Shown in pieces: positions 23,205 to 34,060 of a stretch of DNA of 64,000 nt; position 1 is the first letter of the stretch, and every line of letters begins with the position of its first letter. The position numbers were made by a program, and so were the translations under genes. The notes below the pieces were generated by a model that was not told the DNA's origin, did no database searches, and saw only the letters and a program-made list of their open reading frames with translations. Source of the DNA: Ulota crispa (lineage: Eukaryota; Streptophyta; Bryopsida; Orthotrichales; Orthotrichaceae); NCBI GenBank assembly GCA_963920765.1, contig OY987247.1:12496471-12560470 (forward strand), read 5' to 3'.

Positions 23205-24760
23205 AAGGTGGAAAAACTTCATTTTTTATTTTCATTTCTTTCACTAACAAACAAAATATAGTAAACACCCGCCCTTACTTTGTACTTGTTTGTTTTTGTT
23301 CAATTCAATCTTAGGTAGCTAATTGAGGGTCCCTAAACGGCTATTTCCAAATCTAACTTCGTGTAGTAAATTTTTAAATTTGAGAGTTTTCCCCAAATCA
23401 AAATTTCTGAAAACTTTCAACTGTCATCCACTTAAGTTATACTCCCTCTATCTCAATATAAAGTTTCAAATTAGGCATAGTTCTTGTCCCACTAAAAAGC
23501 TCCCTTTTGCTGATTTCAATTGTTGAGAAAGTACTTGTCATGTCCAATGGTCTCATAGGGGCAAGTTAAGCAATTAAAGAGCATTCCTCTCCTAACAAGC
23601 TTGGCCTTGCCCATATGAGGTACCATTGTTGCTACTCATCTTTAAATCATCAATAATGAGGAGCTAGTAACATGTACTATGGCCTCCAAGCTAGTTTCAT
23701 TCACCTTGTTTTACCCTTCAAAATTTTGGTATTTTATAAAATAAAATTAGCATTTTAGAATCTTGTTCCATTATTTTTTTAATCTTACTCAATCCCAATC
23801 AAGCATATCATATTTTGAGTTTCAAAGAACCAAAATCCTATTTCTGGTGAATTGTTTTACATAATAGTCATGGTTTTACATGATAAATGATTAAAAGAAA
23901 TTGGTAATGAATTTTTGAGATTTGGTTGCATGGATACATAGGAAACATCCATACACACATCTTTTCTTCTAACAAGCATCTCCAAAAAGAGCCAGTTTGG
24001 CAAAAATCTAATAGATATCTGCCACTCCCAACCGGTCCCTCCAATTTTTCTCAACTTCCTTGTCAATACGTGTTTTTTGGCAAACGAGAAAAAATGCGCT
24101 ACTGCTTACAGGTCGCTCTACCCAGCGTAAATTTTCTTAGCAAATAGTCGCCTAAATCTTACCTTGAAACCAGTCTGGCAAACACAACACTAGAAAAAAT
24201 CTCTGAAAAAATCTCTGAAAAAATGGATGAATTTGCCGGACTCCTCCCGAGGTTTGCAGCAAAGTTACTAAAATTAGTACATTTATGGATGAACAAGCAG
24301 ACGTCGATGAATCTGTCTAAATTTTCCTTACCTGCTCGCATGTGGGGTGCGTGTCGCTCTACCTAGGGAGAATCCAAAAAAAATACGCTGCTCTACCCTG
24401 ACCAAAAAAGAAACCCTGCCCGTCCTGCTGTAAGCTACTGCCCGTGTTTTTGCTCCCTCGGGAGTCGGGACTATTCAAAGCTGCGGGTTCTCCACGCATG
24501 TTTCTACCGGCAGATTTTGCGCGAGTTGTTCCGGATTTACTTTCTCACAAATGGCAGAAGTTTTGCTAATTTTAGCCTCAAACTCTGAACAGGATTGGAA
24601 GCGCCGGATCACAATTACTATTGAAAGCATATCCACAGCACGATTGACGAATAAAGAAAACTCACATCGACTCAATTCCACCCTTGCGATGAATTCTACA
24701 GTGTTGTAATTTTCCATGCGGAACTTCTGACCAGTTTCGAACGTTACTCGTGATTCACGG
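23205..24760 (+). promoter_or_regulatory. Upstream region of VOC copy 1, shared with copy 2
   Basis: 23205-23440 matches 34070-34440 upstream of VOC copy 2 (GGTGGAAAAACTTCATTT, AATCTTAGGTAGCTAATTGA, CCAAATCAAAATTTCTGAAA). This shows the duplication covered flanking DNA as well as the gene. A Stowaway fragment (23442-23686) interrupts the homology here. About 24060-24480 contains two CGCTCTACCYAG copies about 240 bp apart. The promoter core itself is not identified. Confidence 0.5.
23442..23686. mobile_element. Stowaway-like fragment
   Basis: Starts CTCCCTCTATCTC after a TA dinucleotide and aligns with the first part of the Stowaway element at 17262-17851 (GAGCATTCCTCTCCTA, GGTACCATTGTTGCTACT, AATAATGAGGAGCTAG). 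The 3' half is absent. Confidence 0.6.
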
Positions 24761-26228
24761 CAGCTTGAGCTTGAAGCTTTTCATTCAAAATAAGCATTCA
24801 TGGCTGTTCCTTTAAATATGATTAGAAATTGACTGATTCTACCATTGTAACGCCGATAGCACACTCGCTCTTGCGCATCTTTGTTTCCTTGCTACTTAAC
24901 AGAAGCTCTTGTACTAACACAGCGGCGATCATTTCGTGTTGGGAGAGATCATCTTTTTGTGTGCTTGGATCGTTGATCTCCAAGTCTTCCAGAGGTTTGA
25001 TATCTTTCTTTCTCCTTGACGGTCTTGATTGCACAATGTGGATCATTTGGAAATCCTAGGATGAGGGAGCTAAAAGAAGAGAAGCTTTTGTTTGTTTTTT
25101 GAATTTGTAGTTGCGTCTCTGCGATCGAGCTCCTTAATAATGTGGCATTTGATTTGATCGAAATTGTATGTGTGTCTATATATTTGAATTCTTGTGTTGT
25201 TTCTTTGATGTTTGATCGAGCGGAGAAATTGGAGAGTTGGAGAGCTCTTGGAGTGTAAGGTCTGCAATGGAAACATTTAGTAAGCTCTTGTACACAGTGT
25301 CGACCTCTTCGTGTTTTGAGAGATCGAAATTTTGTGTGCTTAAATCGTTAGATTTGTTTTCGCCATTCCAAGTCTTGCAGAGGTTTGATAACTTTCTAGT
25401 TCCTTGGCGGTCTTGGTTGCGCAATGTGGATTTGGAAATTTTAGGATGAGGGAGCTAAAGAAGATTGAGAAGCTTTTGTTTGTTTTTTTGAATCTGTAGT
25501 TGCGTCTCTGCGATCAAGCTCAATGATCATGAGGCATTTGATTTGATCGAAATCCTGTGTATGTCTTACATTTGAATTCTTGTGCTTTTTTTTTAATGTC
25601 TGAGCGGAGAAATTGGAGAGCTCTTGTGTAGTTGTACAATGTGAACATTAAGTTTGAGGAGAAGCAAAATGAAACAATTCTAAGTTAGTAAACCGTGATC
25701 ATTAAGTTGAGGAGAAGTGAAGTGAGAGAATTCTAATTTAGTGAACTATTTTGTGTTCACGTAGTGCGTCTCTGCGATTGAGCTCATTCATCATGTGTTA
25801 TTTGATCTGACCGAAATCCTGTTGTGTCTTATATTTGAATTCTTGTGTTGTTTCTTTAATGTTTGAGCGAGGAAATTGGAGAGCTCTTGGAGTGTAGTTC
25901 TACAATGGAAACATTAAGTTTGAGGAGAAGCAAAGTGAGAGAACTCTAATTCAGTGAACTACTGCGTTCACGCAGTGCTTTCTTGAATTTATAGTTGCGT
26001 CCTTGCGATCGAGCTCATTGCCAAAATCCTGTGTGTGTCCTTATATTTGAATTCATGTGTTGTCTCTTTAATGCTTAAGCGAAGAAATTGGAGAGCTCCT
26101 TGGAGTGTAGTTCTACAATGGAAACATTAAGTTTGAGGAGAAGCGAATTGAAACAATTCTAATTTAGTGAACTATTTTGTTGCGTTTCAATCAGTAGTGT
26201 GCTTGTGGATTCAAAGAAGAGACTCGCC
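24760..26228 (+). repeat. Tandemly duplicated leader of VOC copy 1
   Basis: The segment that is single-copy ahead of VOC copy 2 (34587-35184) occurs here as a series of tandem partial duplications. The marker GTTGCGTCTCTGCGATCGAG and its variants recur at about 25111, 25497, 25761 and 25992. Each is followed by CATTTGATYTGA, GAGCGGAGAAATTGGAGAGC and ACAATGGAAACATTAAGTTT. The first duplication unit is about 386 bp and later ones about 264 and 231 bp. Each later unit brings upstream ATGs (AATGGAAAC). If transcribed, it would give a leader of over 1 kb with several short upstream frames, or alternative start sites. Confidence 0.75.
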
Positions 26229-27526
26229 ATGTCGACGAAGGTATCGCCCTGTCTCTGGTTCGATCGAACGGCGGAAGAGGCGGCGAACTTCTACAGCACG
26301 CTTCTCCCGGACTCTCGCGTAGACGAAGTGGTGCGTGCCCCGGCGGACAATCCCAGCGGAGCCGCGGGATCGGTGCTGCTCGTCAAGTTCACGGTCGGGG
26401 GGCAGAAGTTCCTCGGTCTTAACGGAGGGCCGCATTTCAATTTCACGGAGGCTGTTTCGTTCACCATCGACTGCGACGACCAAGCGGAGGTGGACCGGCT
26501 CTGGGAATCGCTGACGTCCGAGGGCGGCGAGGCGAAGCAGTGCGGGTGGCTGAAGGACCGCTATGGCCTGTCGTGGCAGATCGTCCCTAAGGTAGCAACA
26601 TCCATACACCATCACCTCTCAAATCTTGGGAAATGTGTGGAAGTGAATAGATGTAATTATGGTAGTGCCTTGCTAAGATGAATCTTTATGAGAAAAAACG
26701 CTTGGCTAAGATGAAGTAAATGATTGTTTCTGGTGGTTGGGGAGTTACAAAAGATTTTTTAGTTACAATGAATGTTTTCCTTACATGAAATGAATATGCT
26801 GTCCGGATACCTTCATTGTATTGAGGCACTACTATACAAGGATGTATAACATGTGAACATGAAACCTTAGTGTTGGTATTAAGTGCAATTTTAGTTGGCT
26901 TTTTAAAAATTGGGAAAATTTCAAGGATATTCCTTGAAACTTGCGATATTTGCATAGATACCCCTGCTTTTTCAGAAATATCACCAATACCTTTGGACCA
27001 GAATTTTCAAGAGTTTGTTTTGGTGTGCATGCCACTTTCCTTCTTCCTTTGTGCGCACGCGTAACAAAAAAGTGTGCACTCAAAGGGAGAAGAAAGTGAC
27101 ATGCATAACAAAACAAACGCCTAAAATTTTTGGTCCAAGGGTATTTGTGAAATTTCTAAAAGAATGGGGATATCCATGAAAATATGGCAAACTTTAGAGG
27201 TATTTATGAAAATATGACAAACTTTAGAGATATCTATGAAATTTTCCCTTAAAAATTCACAACTCATTCTCACAATATCCAAATAATACATTTGAAAGTG
27301 CAAACTCATCATTTTTCTCTTGCTAATAGGATCTTATAATTTGGTATATGTTTTTATTAATAGTCATCATGTTCAAATCCCTTAATTTGACGGTTATGGG
27401 TGCTGCTACTTGAAGGTACTTCCGCAGCTCATGTCGGACCCCAAGGACCCTGCGCGCGCTGCACGTGTGATGCAGGCCATGATGCAGATGACTAAGCTCG
27501 ACATCGCCAAGCTCTCAGCTGCCTAG
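26229..27526 (+). CDS. VOC-family PhnB-like protein, copy 1 (two exons)
   Basis: Predicted join 26229-26591 and 27416-27526, 157 residues. It is a small cytosolic-type VOC (glyoxalase/dioxygenase fold) protein of the PhnB-like group, often annotated from the '3-demethylubiquinone-9 3-methyltransferase' domain name, which does not establish that activity. Substrate is unknown. Visible family blocks are PCLWFD near the start, AANFYSTLLPDSR, FLGLNGGP, TIDCDDQAEVDRLW and CGWLKDRYGLSWQIVP. ATG 26229 was chosen over an in-frame ATG 30 bases upstream because copy 2 starts at the same point. Unspliced, the frame runs to a stop at 26681 with an unrelated tail. Splicing AAG|GTAGCA to TTGAAG|GTACTT restores the conserved C-terminal end, which finishes KLSAA in copy 2. 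The intron appears to be transposon-derived. The coding sequence is clearly GC-richer than its surroundings. Confidence 0.8.
26660..26834. mobile_element. Small MITE nested in the VOC intron
   Basis: 175 bp with ends TGGTAGTGCCTTG and GAGGCACTACTA, flanked by TA. The element at 12838-13151 is uninterrupted at the matching position (GTGTAATGACAAGGATG), which defines this insertion. Confidence 0.6.
26912..27248. mobile_element. Mutator-like MITE nested in the VOC intron
   Basis: 337 bp from GGGAAAATTTCAAGGATA to ATGAAATTTTCCC, flanked by perfect 9-bp direct repeats TTAAAAATT (26903-26911 and 27249-27257). A 9-bp target duplication is typical of Mutator-like elements. The element at 12838 is uninterrupted at this point. 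Relatives lie at 42072-42333 and 42770-43068. Confidence 0.8.
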
Positions 27527-28608
27527 AATATGATCCATCTCTCTCTCTCGCTCTGTCTCTTTCACCACCGTGTCTTGACGTCTTGCCTAAGCTTCGCTTA
27601 TTTCAAATTTTCCGGCACTCAAAATGCCTGTGTCTTTTTCCATGACCTCTAGAGTTGAACAATGAAGCTGAGCGTTGCCTGCTAAGCACAACATCAATGT
27701 CAACTCCCTGTGTTGAATCCTGTGGTCCTTTTTCGAATACACGGAATCCCCTTTCTCGAAATTCGTAAGGCGTGCAGGATCTCTGGCTCTTTTCAAGATC
27801 TCGTCCTTCTGCACATGAAACCTGCTATTGTTGTAGAATTGTGAGTCTCGCAGCTGCGTCCTTGTCTCCCTGAGATATGGCTGGCTGTGAATGTGCTCAT
27901 GTGCTCATTTGGCCGTATTTTTATTGCTGTGAGCTATTGCGCATCCTTTTGAATGTATATTCCTCGATATTGGTGCCGTTATTTTCTCAGACCGGTGTTG
28001 CACTGCGTCAGGGCGTGGACACTCTGCAGTCTGCCCTATCTATAAGGGTTTTGAGTGGAGTACCCTGTGGCCGTAATGGTGCATAGCTTTATGTTGCACT
28101 AATGTGTTCTCTCCATATTCTCATATTTATAGGAACTGTTTTTAGGTTTTTCTCTGCTACTTTTTTTGTATTTGAAAATGCAACTATTCTTGGGCTACTC
28201 CAGAGGATCTGAATTGGTTGTTAGATTACGGGAGAGTAGAATGGGAAGGAATTCAGTATGGTAGGAAAAAGGGACCTGCTACTTGGTTAAGCTTCTTTTC
28301 ATTTCTGTCAAAAAAATATATACGTTTGCAACTGTTCTGATAGACTGCCCGATTTACTTGAGATCGTAATTCCCTGAACTCCCTCGAGCCATCCAACTTG
28401 GCCCTGCTTGCTAATCCCGTGTGTTTTCTTCAGGGAAATCTTTTTGCTGATTCTAGTAAGTGCCTTCGATTCATGATATATTGTGGGCTGTAGATATTAA
28501 TATGAACTCTAAATGCCTGCAATATATGTTGATGTAATTGCATGCCTCTATGTGTTTTAGATCGATCCCAGGAAGTCCCTTAACCGTCAATGGCTAGTTC
28601 AACATTTA
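27527..28608 (+). other. 3' untranslated and downstream region of VOC copy 1
   Basis: The first 600 bases or so match the downstream regions of copy 2 and of the pseudogene (TTTCACCACCGTGTCTTGAC, TTTGCACATGAAA-type block, GGCTGTGAATGTGCTCATG). They therefore probably belong to the ancestral transcript end. A CT-rich microsatellite follows the stop (27538-27565). No further gene is seen. Confidence 0.5.
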
Positions 28609-29261
28609 ACCCCTCACCAGTCACCGCCCAAGGGGCCCAAATCGGGCTTCTCTACATTTTATTCAAGGATGCACAGCCTTTCTACAAATTTTTTTTAGTG
28701 ATTATTATAATTTTTTAAACTCTCATTGAAGTTTAGTTTCAGCATCAAGAGTTTAATTTTGAAAATGAATTAAAATGATTTGTCTATCCAAGATTTTGTG
28801 CAAGGGTGTCCATTGCAAATTCTTCACTTTCTAGTGTTGAAAGTTCTTGGAAATGAGCTTCAAGTACACTAGAACTTGGAGAAAAAACCACTTTAAAAAT
28901 TCAATTTAAAAATTGTAGAATAGATTTTGTGAAGCTATAAATTGATTGGGGTTAAGCATGTTATACCCTACAATACTCATATTCTTTTACCCTCAATTTT
29001 AGGTTTGAGATGCAAAAAGAGGATTGAAAGGCTTCAAATCACTTTTGCAATTTTAACACCCTCATGATCAAACATGACAATCTTTCAATCCATGAACAAT
29101 ATTGTTGTGATTTCCTTGCCTATGTGATCTATAACATGTCTACTTTGAATTTGTATGGTTGTGCTTTAGAGAAATTTGATAAGATTGATCAAAATGCTAG
29201 TATTTTGTTCACTTTCAAGCAAATTCTAAGATACTCCAAACTACCATGGGTGGTGAGGGGT
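28609..29261. mobile_element. Tc1/mariner-like TIR element, ACCCCTCACC ends
   Basis: 653 bp with inverted termini ACCCCTCACC and GGTGAGGGGT, flanked by TA (28607-28608 and 29262-29263). There is no transposase. Short open frames inside are unassigned. Termini resemble the element at 10971-11921. Confidence 0.55.
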
Positions 29262-30052
29262 TAATGATTTTTGCACATTTTGCACATGAACATCCATTCT
29301 TGGGATAGGTTTTCTAGTTGAAAAAAAATATGCTTTGTGTTTACAATGTCATGCTGCATGTTTATGGGACATTTGGATTGAGACCAAGGAAGATATGCTT
29401 ACAAAAATTGTATGGGTGCATTTTCAACTTCTTCAATTTAGAAAAATGTATATCCATGTGCAAAAGAAATTACCAAATTTGGTCTTATAATGAAGTAATG
29501 TGTCAAAAGCACCCTTTAACCTTTGAACAATAGATGGGTGGCTGTGCTTGCTCTTTACAATGGTTTACAGAGGTTTCTACAATGGTGTGGCAAGTGCTCA
29601 CTCATAAAAATTTTAAGGGAGTGCACTCCTGGTTTTTTTTGGTACAATACACGTGCAATCAAATGAAGGGTTATTTTAATTACCTTGGTCCTAAATTTTT
29701 GACATGGCTTGGAAATAAATAAGCTTCACTTTAATAGGCTTTGGGTCTTTATAAGTAATGAAGGGTAGTGTTTATTAATCAGGATTACATATTCTTTAGT
29801 TCTACAATAGGGTTGTTAAAATAAAAAATAAAAAATCAAGACTTTTATTAGCTATAGGTCTAGGTTTTCTTTCATGGTTAATACTCTTGTAGGTATCCAA
29901 AGTAGGATCCAATTCCTTGTGTTAAGCAGCTTCTTCATGGTTATTTATGGGCTATCAGGACATGCCATGTGTTGTTCAAGCATGGAGTTTAGAGATACAT
30001 TATTGGGGTAAGATGGGAATTAATTGATGCAAGCTTTATTGTTCAGGGGTTA
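29262..30052. other. Gene-free interval
   Basis: AT-rich. Short open frames near 29318-29722 lack any recognisable domain. Nothing further is supported. Confidence 0.3.
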
Positions 30053-30467
30053 GAGCATCCCCAATGTAGCCGTAACAAGGCACGGAATTTTTTTTACAGA
30101 TTGTTATGCCTTGCTTGAGTAAAAATCAAGGCTCCTATGCAATACGTACTTGCAACTATTTTTCAGGGCTCCCCATGCAAGAGCCCCTCCCTTGCATATT
30201 TGCACTATTTGGAGAGTCCTGCATACCACTCTAGAGTGTCTCATTCTTTAACGTTGACGCAATTTCAGTTGTTTTTGACATGAATCTCCTCACATAAACA
30301 CTCACAAAAGGCATAAACAATTAAAAAACTATGTGTAGTGAGTGTTTCAACTTGTTTACATTGGAGGCTAGGAGGTTGGGAAATGGCCTTGCTCTGTAAT
30401 TGAGCCACAGTTAGAGACATTAGATAGGGTTCTCTGTGCTAGTGTTCCGGCTACATTGGGGATGCTC
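30053..30467. mobile_element. MITE with GAGCATCCCCAATGTAGCC ends
   Basis: 415 bp with about 20-bp terminal inverted repeats, GAGCATCCCCAATGTAGCCG on the left and its complement on the right after one extra base. The element is flanked by TA (30051-30052 and 30468-30469). No coding content. Confidence 0.8.
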
Positions 30468-30699
30468 TAAGTTGATGTAATCTTCTTGTGTGGGCACAAT
30501 TAATATGTCTAGGTTACTTTTTAGCCACATTGCTCAATGGCTAATTGACAAGTGTTGTAAATGCGTTCATGATGAATCAAGGGAACTTTGTGTTTACAAG
30601 TGCAAGCAATAAGCCACTCTAAGTGGAGGGTTCAATTTCTGCATGCCTAAACCCTAACAATGAATGTCACTGATTTTGTAATTAGTGGATGAATTTCTT

Positions 30700-30930
30700 C
30701 CCATGACATTATGTATTTATAATGAACATAAGGTACAAAAAAAGATGAAAATAACTTTTTTAAAATGAAGTATAGGGTATATGAAATGCCTTCAATTTAG
30801 AAAGTTAGGTAAAAATAGCCTTATGAAAATCCAAATAATTTACCTACGTAGCCCCCTTTTTATCGGACCTTGCACACACGTTACCCACAAAAATACTATA
30901 CAGTGCACTCCCCGAGTGTTTTTTAAAGTT
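30700..30930. repeat. Dispersed repeat, inverted relative of 50155-50360
   Basis: Reverse complement matches include GGTAACGTGCGTGCAAGG against CCTTGCACACACGTTACC, GGCTATGTAGGTAAA against TTTACCTACGTAGCC, and the TTCATTATAAATAC block. It is an unclassified dispersed element of about 200-230 bp. Confidence 0.6.
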
Positions 30931-32081
30931 GCAAAAGTCAACAGTGCATGGTACCCTCATGAAAAATGTAAGATAGGCAGCATGAGACCTAACACCGTGT
31001 CTTTGAATCTTTTCACAGTTTGGATTATCGAAAAATATGAGTAAATTTCCTAAGATCATTTTTTGCCTTTCATGATGAATCATGTGTCTATGATCACTTC
31101 TACAAAAAAAAAATAGCTGAAAATCAACTTTTATTTGTAACTCAGCTTGTTTTTTGGTGGCTAGAGGACAATTTTTGTGCTTGTTAAGAACAGAGGAGAG
31201 TGTTTGTTTCTTAGGCACTCTTTGCAATCTCTAATATCAGTAGTGAGAGAAGTTAGGTTTTATTTCTTGCATCATTAAATAGGTGTGTGCAAAGGAAATT
31301 TTGTGACAATTTTGAGCATGTTCGTGTTTCAAATGCTAATAAATTGTGTCTAAAAAGGATGTTTCAAAAGTACAATATTCAACTATACAATATCATACGC
31401 CAGTTATCTTTTAAAAATCCTAGAGGAGCAATACTAATTTATGGCTAAATGCACAAAGTAATAAAAAGTCAACAGCAAAAATGCAACTCATAAAGAACAC
31501 ATCACAAAAAGCCCTTTAATCATTCAAAAAATGGCATCATCTAAACTAAACTTAAATTTGTTCAATATAATTATCAATTGCATGTTCTATATAGAAATTA
31601 CTATCCAAAATATTAACAATGCTCAAAAAAATGCTTTTTACATCTTAAATTTAGCATCCCAATACTGTATAAAGTACAAGGCTTAGGTACAAGCCTAAAA
31701 TTAGCCTTTTTGTTCTTCAGGTTTAAGTTGAAATTATAAATTAATTATCAATAAAAAAGTTACAAGCATCAAAACAATGATACATGTTTTTATTCATACT
31801 TTCATAATATTATAATCGTTGTGATGATGATCCCACGAAAAACCCTTAAAAAACAAGAGTAGCTCTTTGAGTAGCACCTACCAATTTATGTTTACCCTCT
31901 AGTATGAGCAACCTAATTTGAGCTTAAATCCCTAGATTGGATTTAAAAACCCAAAACTCGCGTTAAAATAAAACTTGATGATCAATATATGGATTGCGTA
32001 CGAAAAAATAAGAAGATGGATGAAGTTTCAAATTTAGTATACCACATTGCAAAACATAAGGATTAGGTTCTACGACCATAA
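30931..32081. other. Gene-free AT-rich interval
   Basis: No gene or bounded repeat is recognised. Open frames here are short and of low complexity. Confidence 0.3.
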
Positions 32082-32382
32082 AACGTCATATTCATTAATT
32101 TGGGAAAACAATGGGTACCATTTTGTACCTCACCTTAATCCAAAATTGTCACCTTAATTCAAATTAAGCAAGTCACCTAAAACCTAGTTAATGAACTTTT
32201 GTCCAAAAATTTTAGAAGCCAATGAACTTTCTATCCAAAAAGAGTGTATTTTGGATGACATATATCTCATTTCATTAGAAAATAGTCAACAAAATCCAAA
32301 TTCAATGAACATGGCAATCTTTGAAAAAAAAGCCAAAAGTCCCACTTTGTATGCTTTTTCCCAAATTAATAAATATGACGTT
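32082..32382. mobile_element. MITE with AACGTCATATTCATTAATTT ends
   Basis: 301 bp with terminal inverted repeats of about 26 bp (AACGTCATATTCATTAATTT then GGGAAAA, and the complement at 32357-32382), flanked by direct ATAA. Related ends are at about 64-95 and in the element at 43188-43442 (TTAATTTGGGAAA). Confidence 0.7.
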
Positions 32383-34060
32383 ATAAAACTTCAAAAGAGT
32401 GATTAGAAAACAAAAAAATCATTTTTGAATGAGGTTCTAAATGAAATATTTTAGGATTTTAGGAAAATCTAGTAAACAGAATAATCTGTTAGGCCAATTT
32501 TTTTGCATGTATCAAAAGAATTCAAAATAGTAAAAACTTCAGATTTAAGCCAAAATCTCAAATAAAATGGCCAAACAAAATTTCAAAACAGTAGTCACTA
32601 TAAATAGATGAAAACCTTTTGAATTTTTCTTGAACTCGGAATGATACGATAGGGTTGACTAGAATCCACAGAGTGAATATCAATTCTAACAATCAATATT
32701 GTATTTGAACTAAAAATTTCAAGAGATATCAATGGATGAAGTTTGTATACCCTAGAAACATGTATTCTTTGAGTTCTCATGTTTTTTCTTAAAAGGGTTC
32801 AAATCCAACTTGCCATTTCATTTCAAAAAGCTCAAAGAAAGGCCTCCAAATTAATATGAAAGATAAAACATGGTTAAATCTAAAAGTATAAGCCAATTTT
32901 TTTTGCTTCAAAAGATCCAATAGACAATAGACAATATTTAAGAATATAGGTAATATTTTTTTGACATTATACACTCTTGGAAATTAGGCAAGAAAGCAAC
33001 TTGTTCATTGATTGATAGGCCAATTAGACTTTCAAAGGTCAGCTAAAATTTTGACACTTTCACTACTAACATTACATTAATTGTTGATTTTCCCCAAACT
33101 CCTAGAGTGTTACACTAATTTTAAAATATTCCTTGGGGAACTTTAAAGTTGTTTTTTTCTCTTAGAATTGTGGACTTTTGTGATTTTAACCCTAAAAAGA
33201 AAGGAAGCATATTTTGAATGATGACGAAATACTTAAAATGGGATGATCATTTCTCGATGAAATACGTCCAACTACAGAAGCAAGTTTTGTTTGTTCCCCA
33301 ACCATATGATCACTTTGATCACTTGGTGCTTTATGACTTTCATACTAAACTCAACTTATTTGGAGATGAAAAAAAAAAGAAGACAAACTTGCAAAAATGA
33401 TGATTTACATTTGAAACAATTTAAGCACATAATATATCTTATACCGTATCAAAAGCTCCTCCAATCAATGCACTCTTAAGGGACAAGCATATGGTTGTTC
33501 ATATCTTGATCACTCTCTCAACTTCTTGTAGGTGAGAGCAAAGTTTGAGGAGAATGGAAAATTAAAGTATTGATACCCCTAAATATACCAAACAAAAAAT
33601 TGAAATTTGGAACTACATGACAAAAACTGGTTAGACTTTCAGAAAATGCCTGATTATAATGATATAAAAACCTTGTGCACTACACTAGATATTGCATTTA
33701 GGTTGCTTATACCATTAGGTTGCCTTACTTTGGAAAGTTACCTTGTAACTCATTGCTTGGACATGGCGAGGAACATGCACCTACATAGATACTAGGATTT
33801 CACATGGTTTTCATTTTGGATGTCACTAATTTGTTGTTTTGCAACTTCATTGTTGTTTCCAAGCCCTTAAAAATTTGTTCATTGTATTAATTATTAATAA
33901 AAGTTACTGTAGTAACTATAAGTATTTATATAGTATAAAATATTGAGGAATTAGAGTGGGCCAACCTAAATGCAATATTCAATGTAGAAGCAATTAGGAG
34001 GTGAATTTGCTAGCAAACATAGGGCGTTCTTCTTTCTTTCATCAAATCCCTTCTTTCTCT
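32383..34060. other. Gene-free AT-rich interval
   Basis: Short frames at 33218-33479 and 33607-33795 have no recognisable similarity. A segment near 33685-33735 (ATATTGCATTTAGGTTGC) resembles 4676-4703. Nothing else is supported. Confidence 0.3.

Larger units (their letters stand above)
26590..27411. mobile_element. AGGTAG-end MITE forming the intron of VOC copy 1
   Basis: The left end AGGTAGCAACATCCATA sits directly after TA (26588-26589) of the coding sequence CCTAAG. The right end is ATGGGTGCTGCTACTT, followed by GA (a decayed TA) and then AG|GTACTT, the resumed exon. Copy 2 has uninterrupted CCTAAGGTACT, the expected empty site. The predicted intron is 26592-27415: the donor lies in the element terminus and the acceptor AG is flanking host sequence. 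The core matches the element at 12838-13151. After removing two nested MITEs and their duplications, about 300 bp remains, close to the 314 bp of that copy. Confidence 0.8.

Noticed and set aside
26592-27428. Alternative acceptor at CCGCAG (27428)
   Set aside because: Would delete four conserved codons present in copy 2. TTGAAG at 27415 restores the full match.
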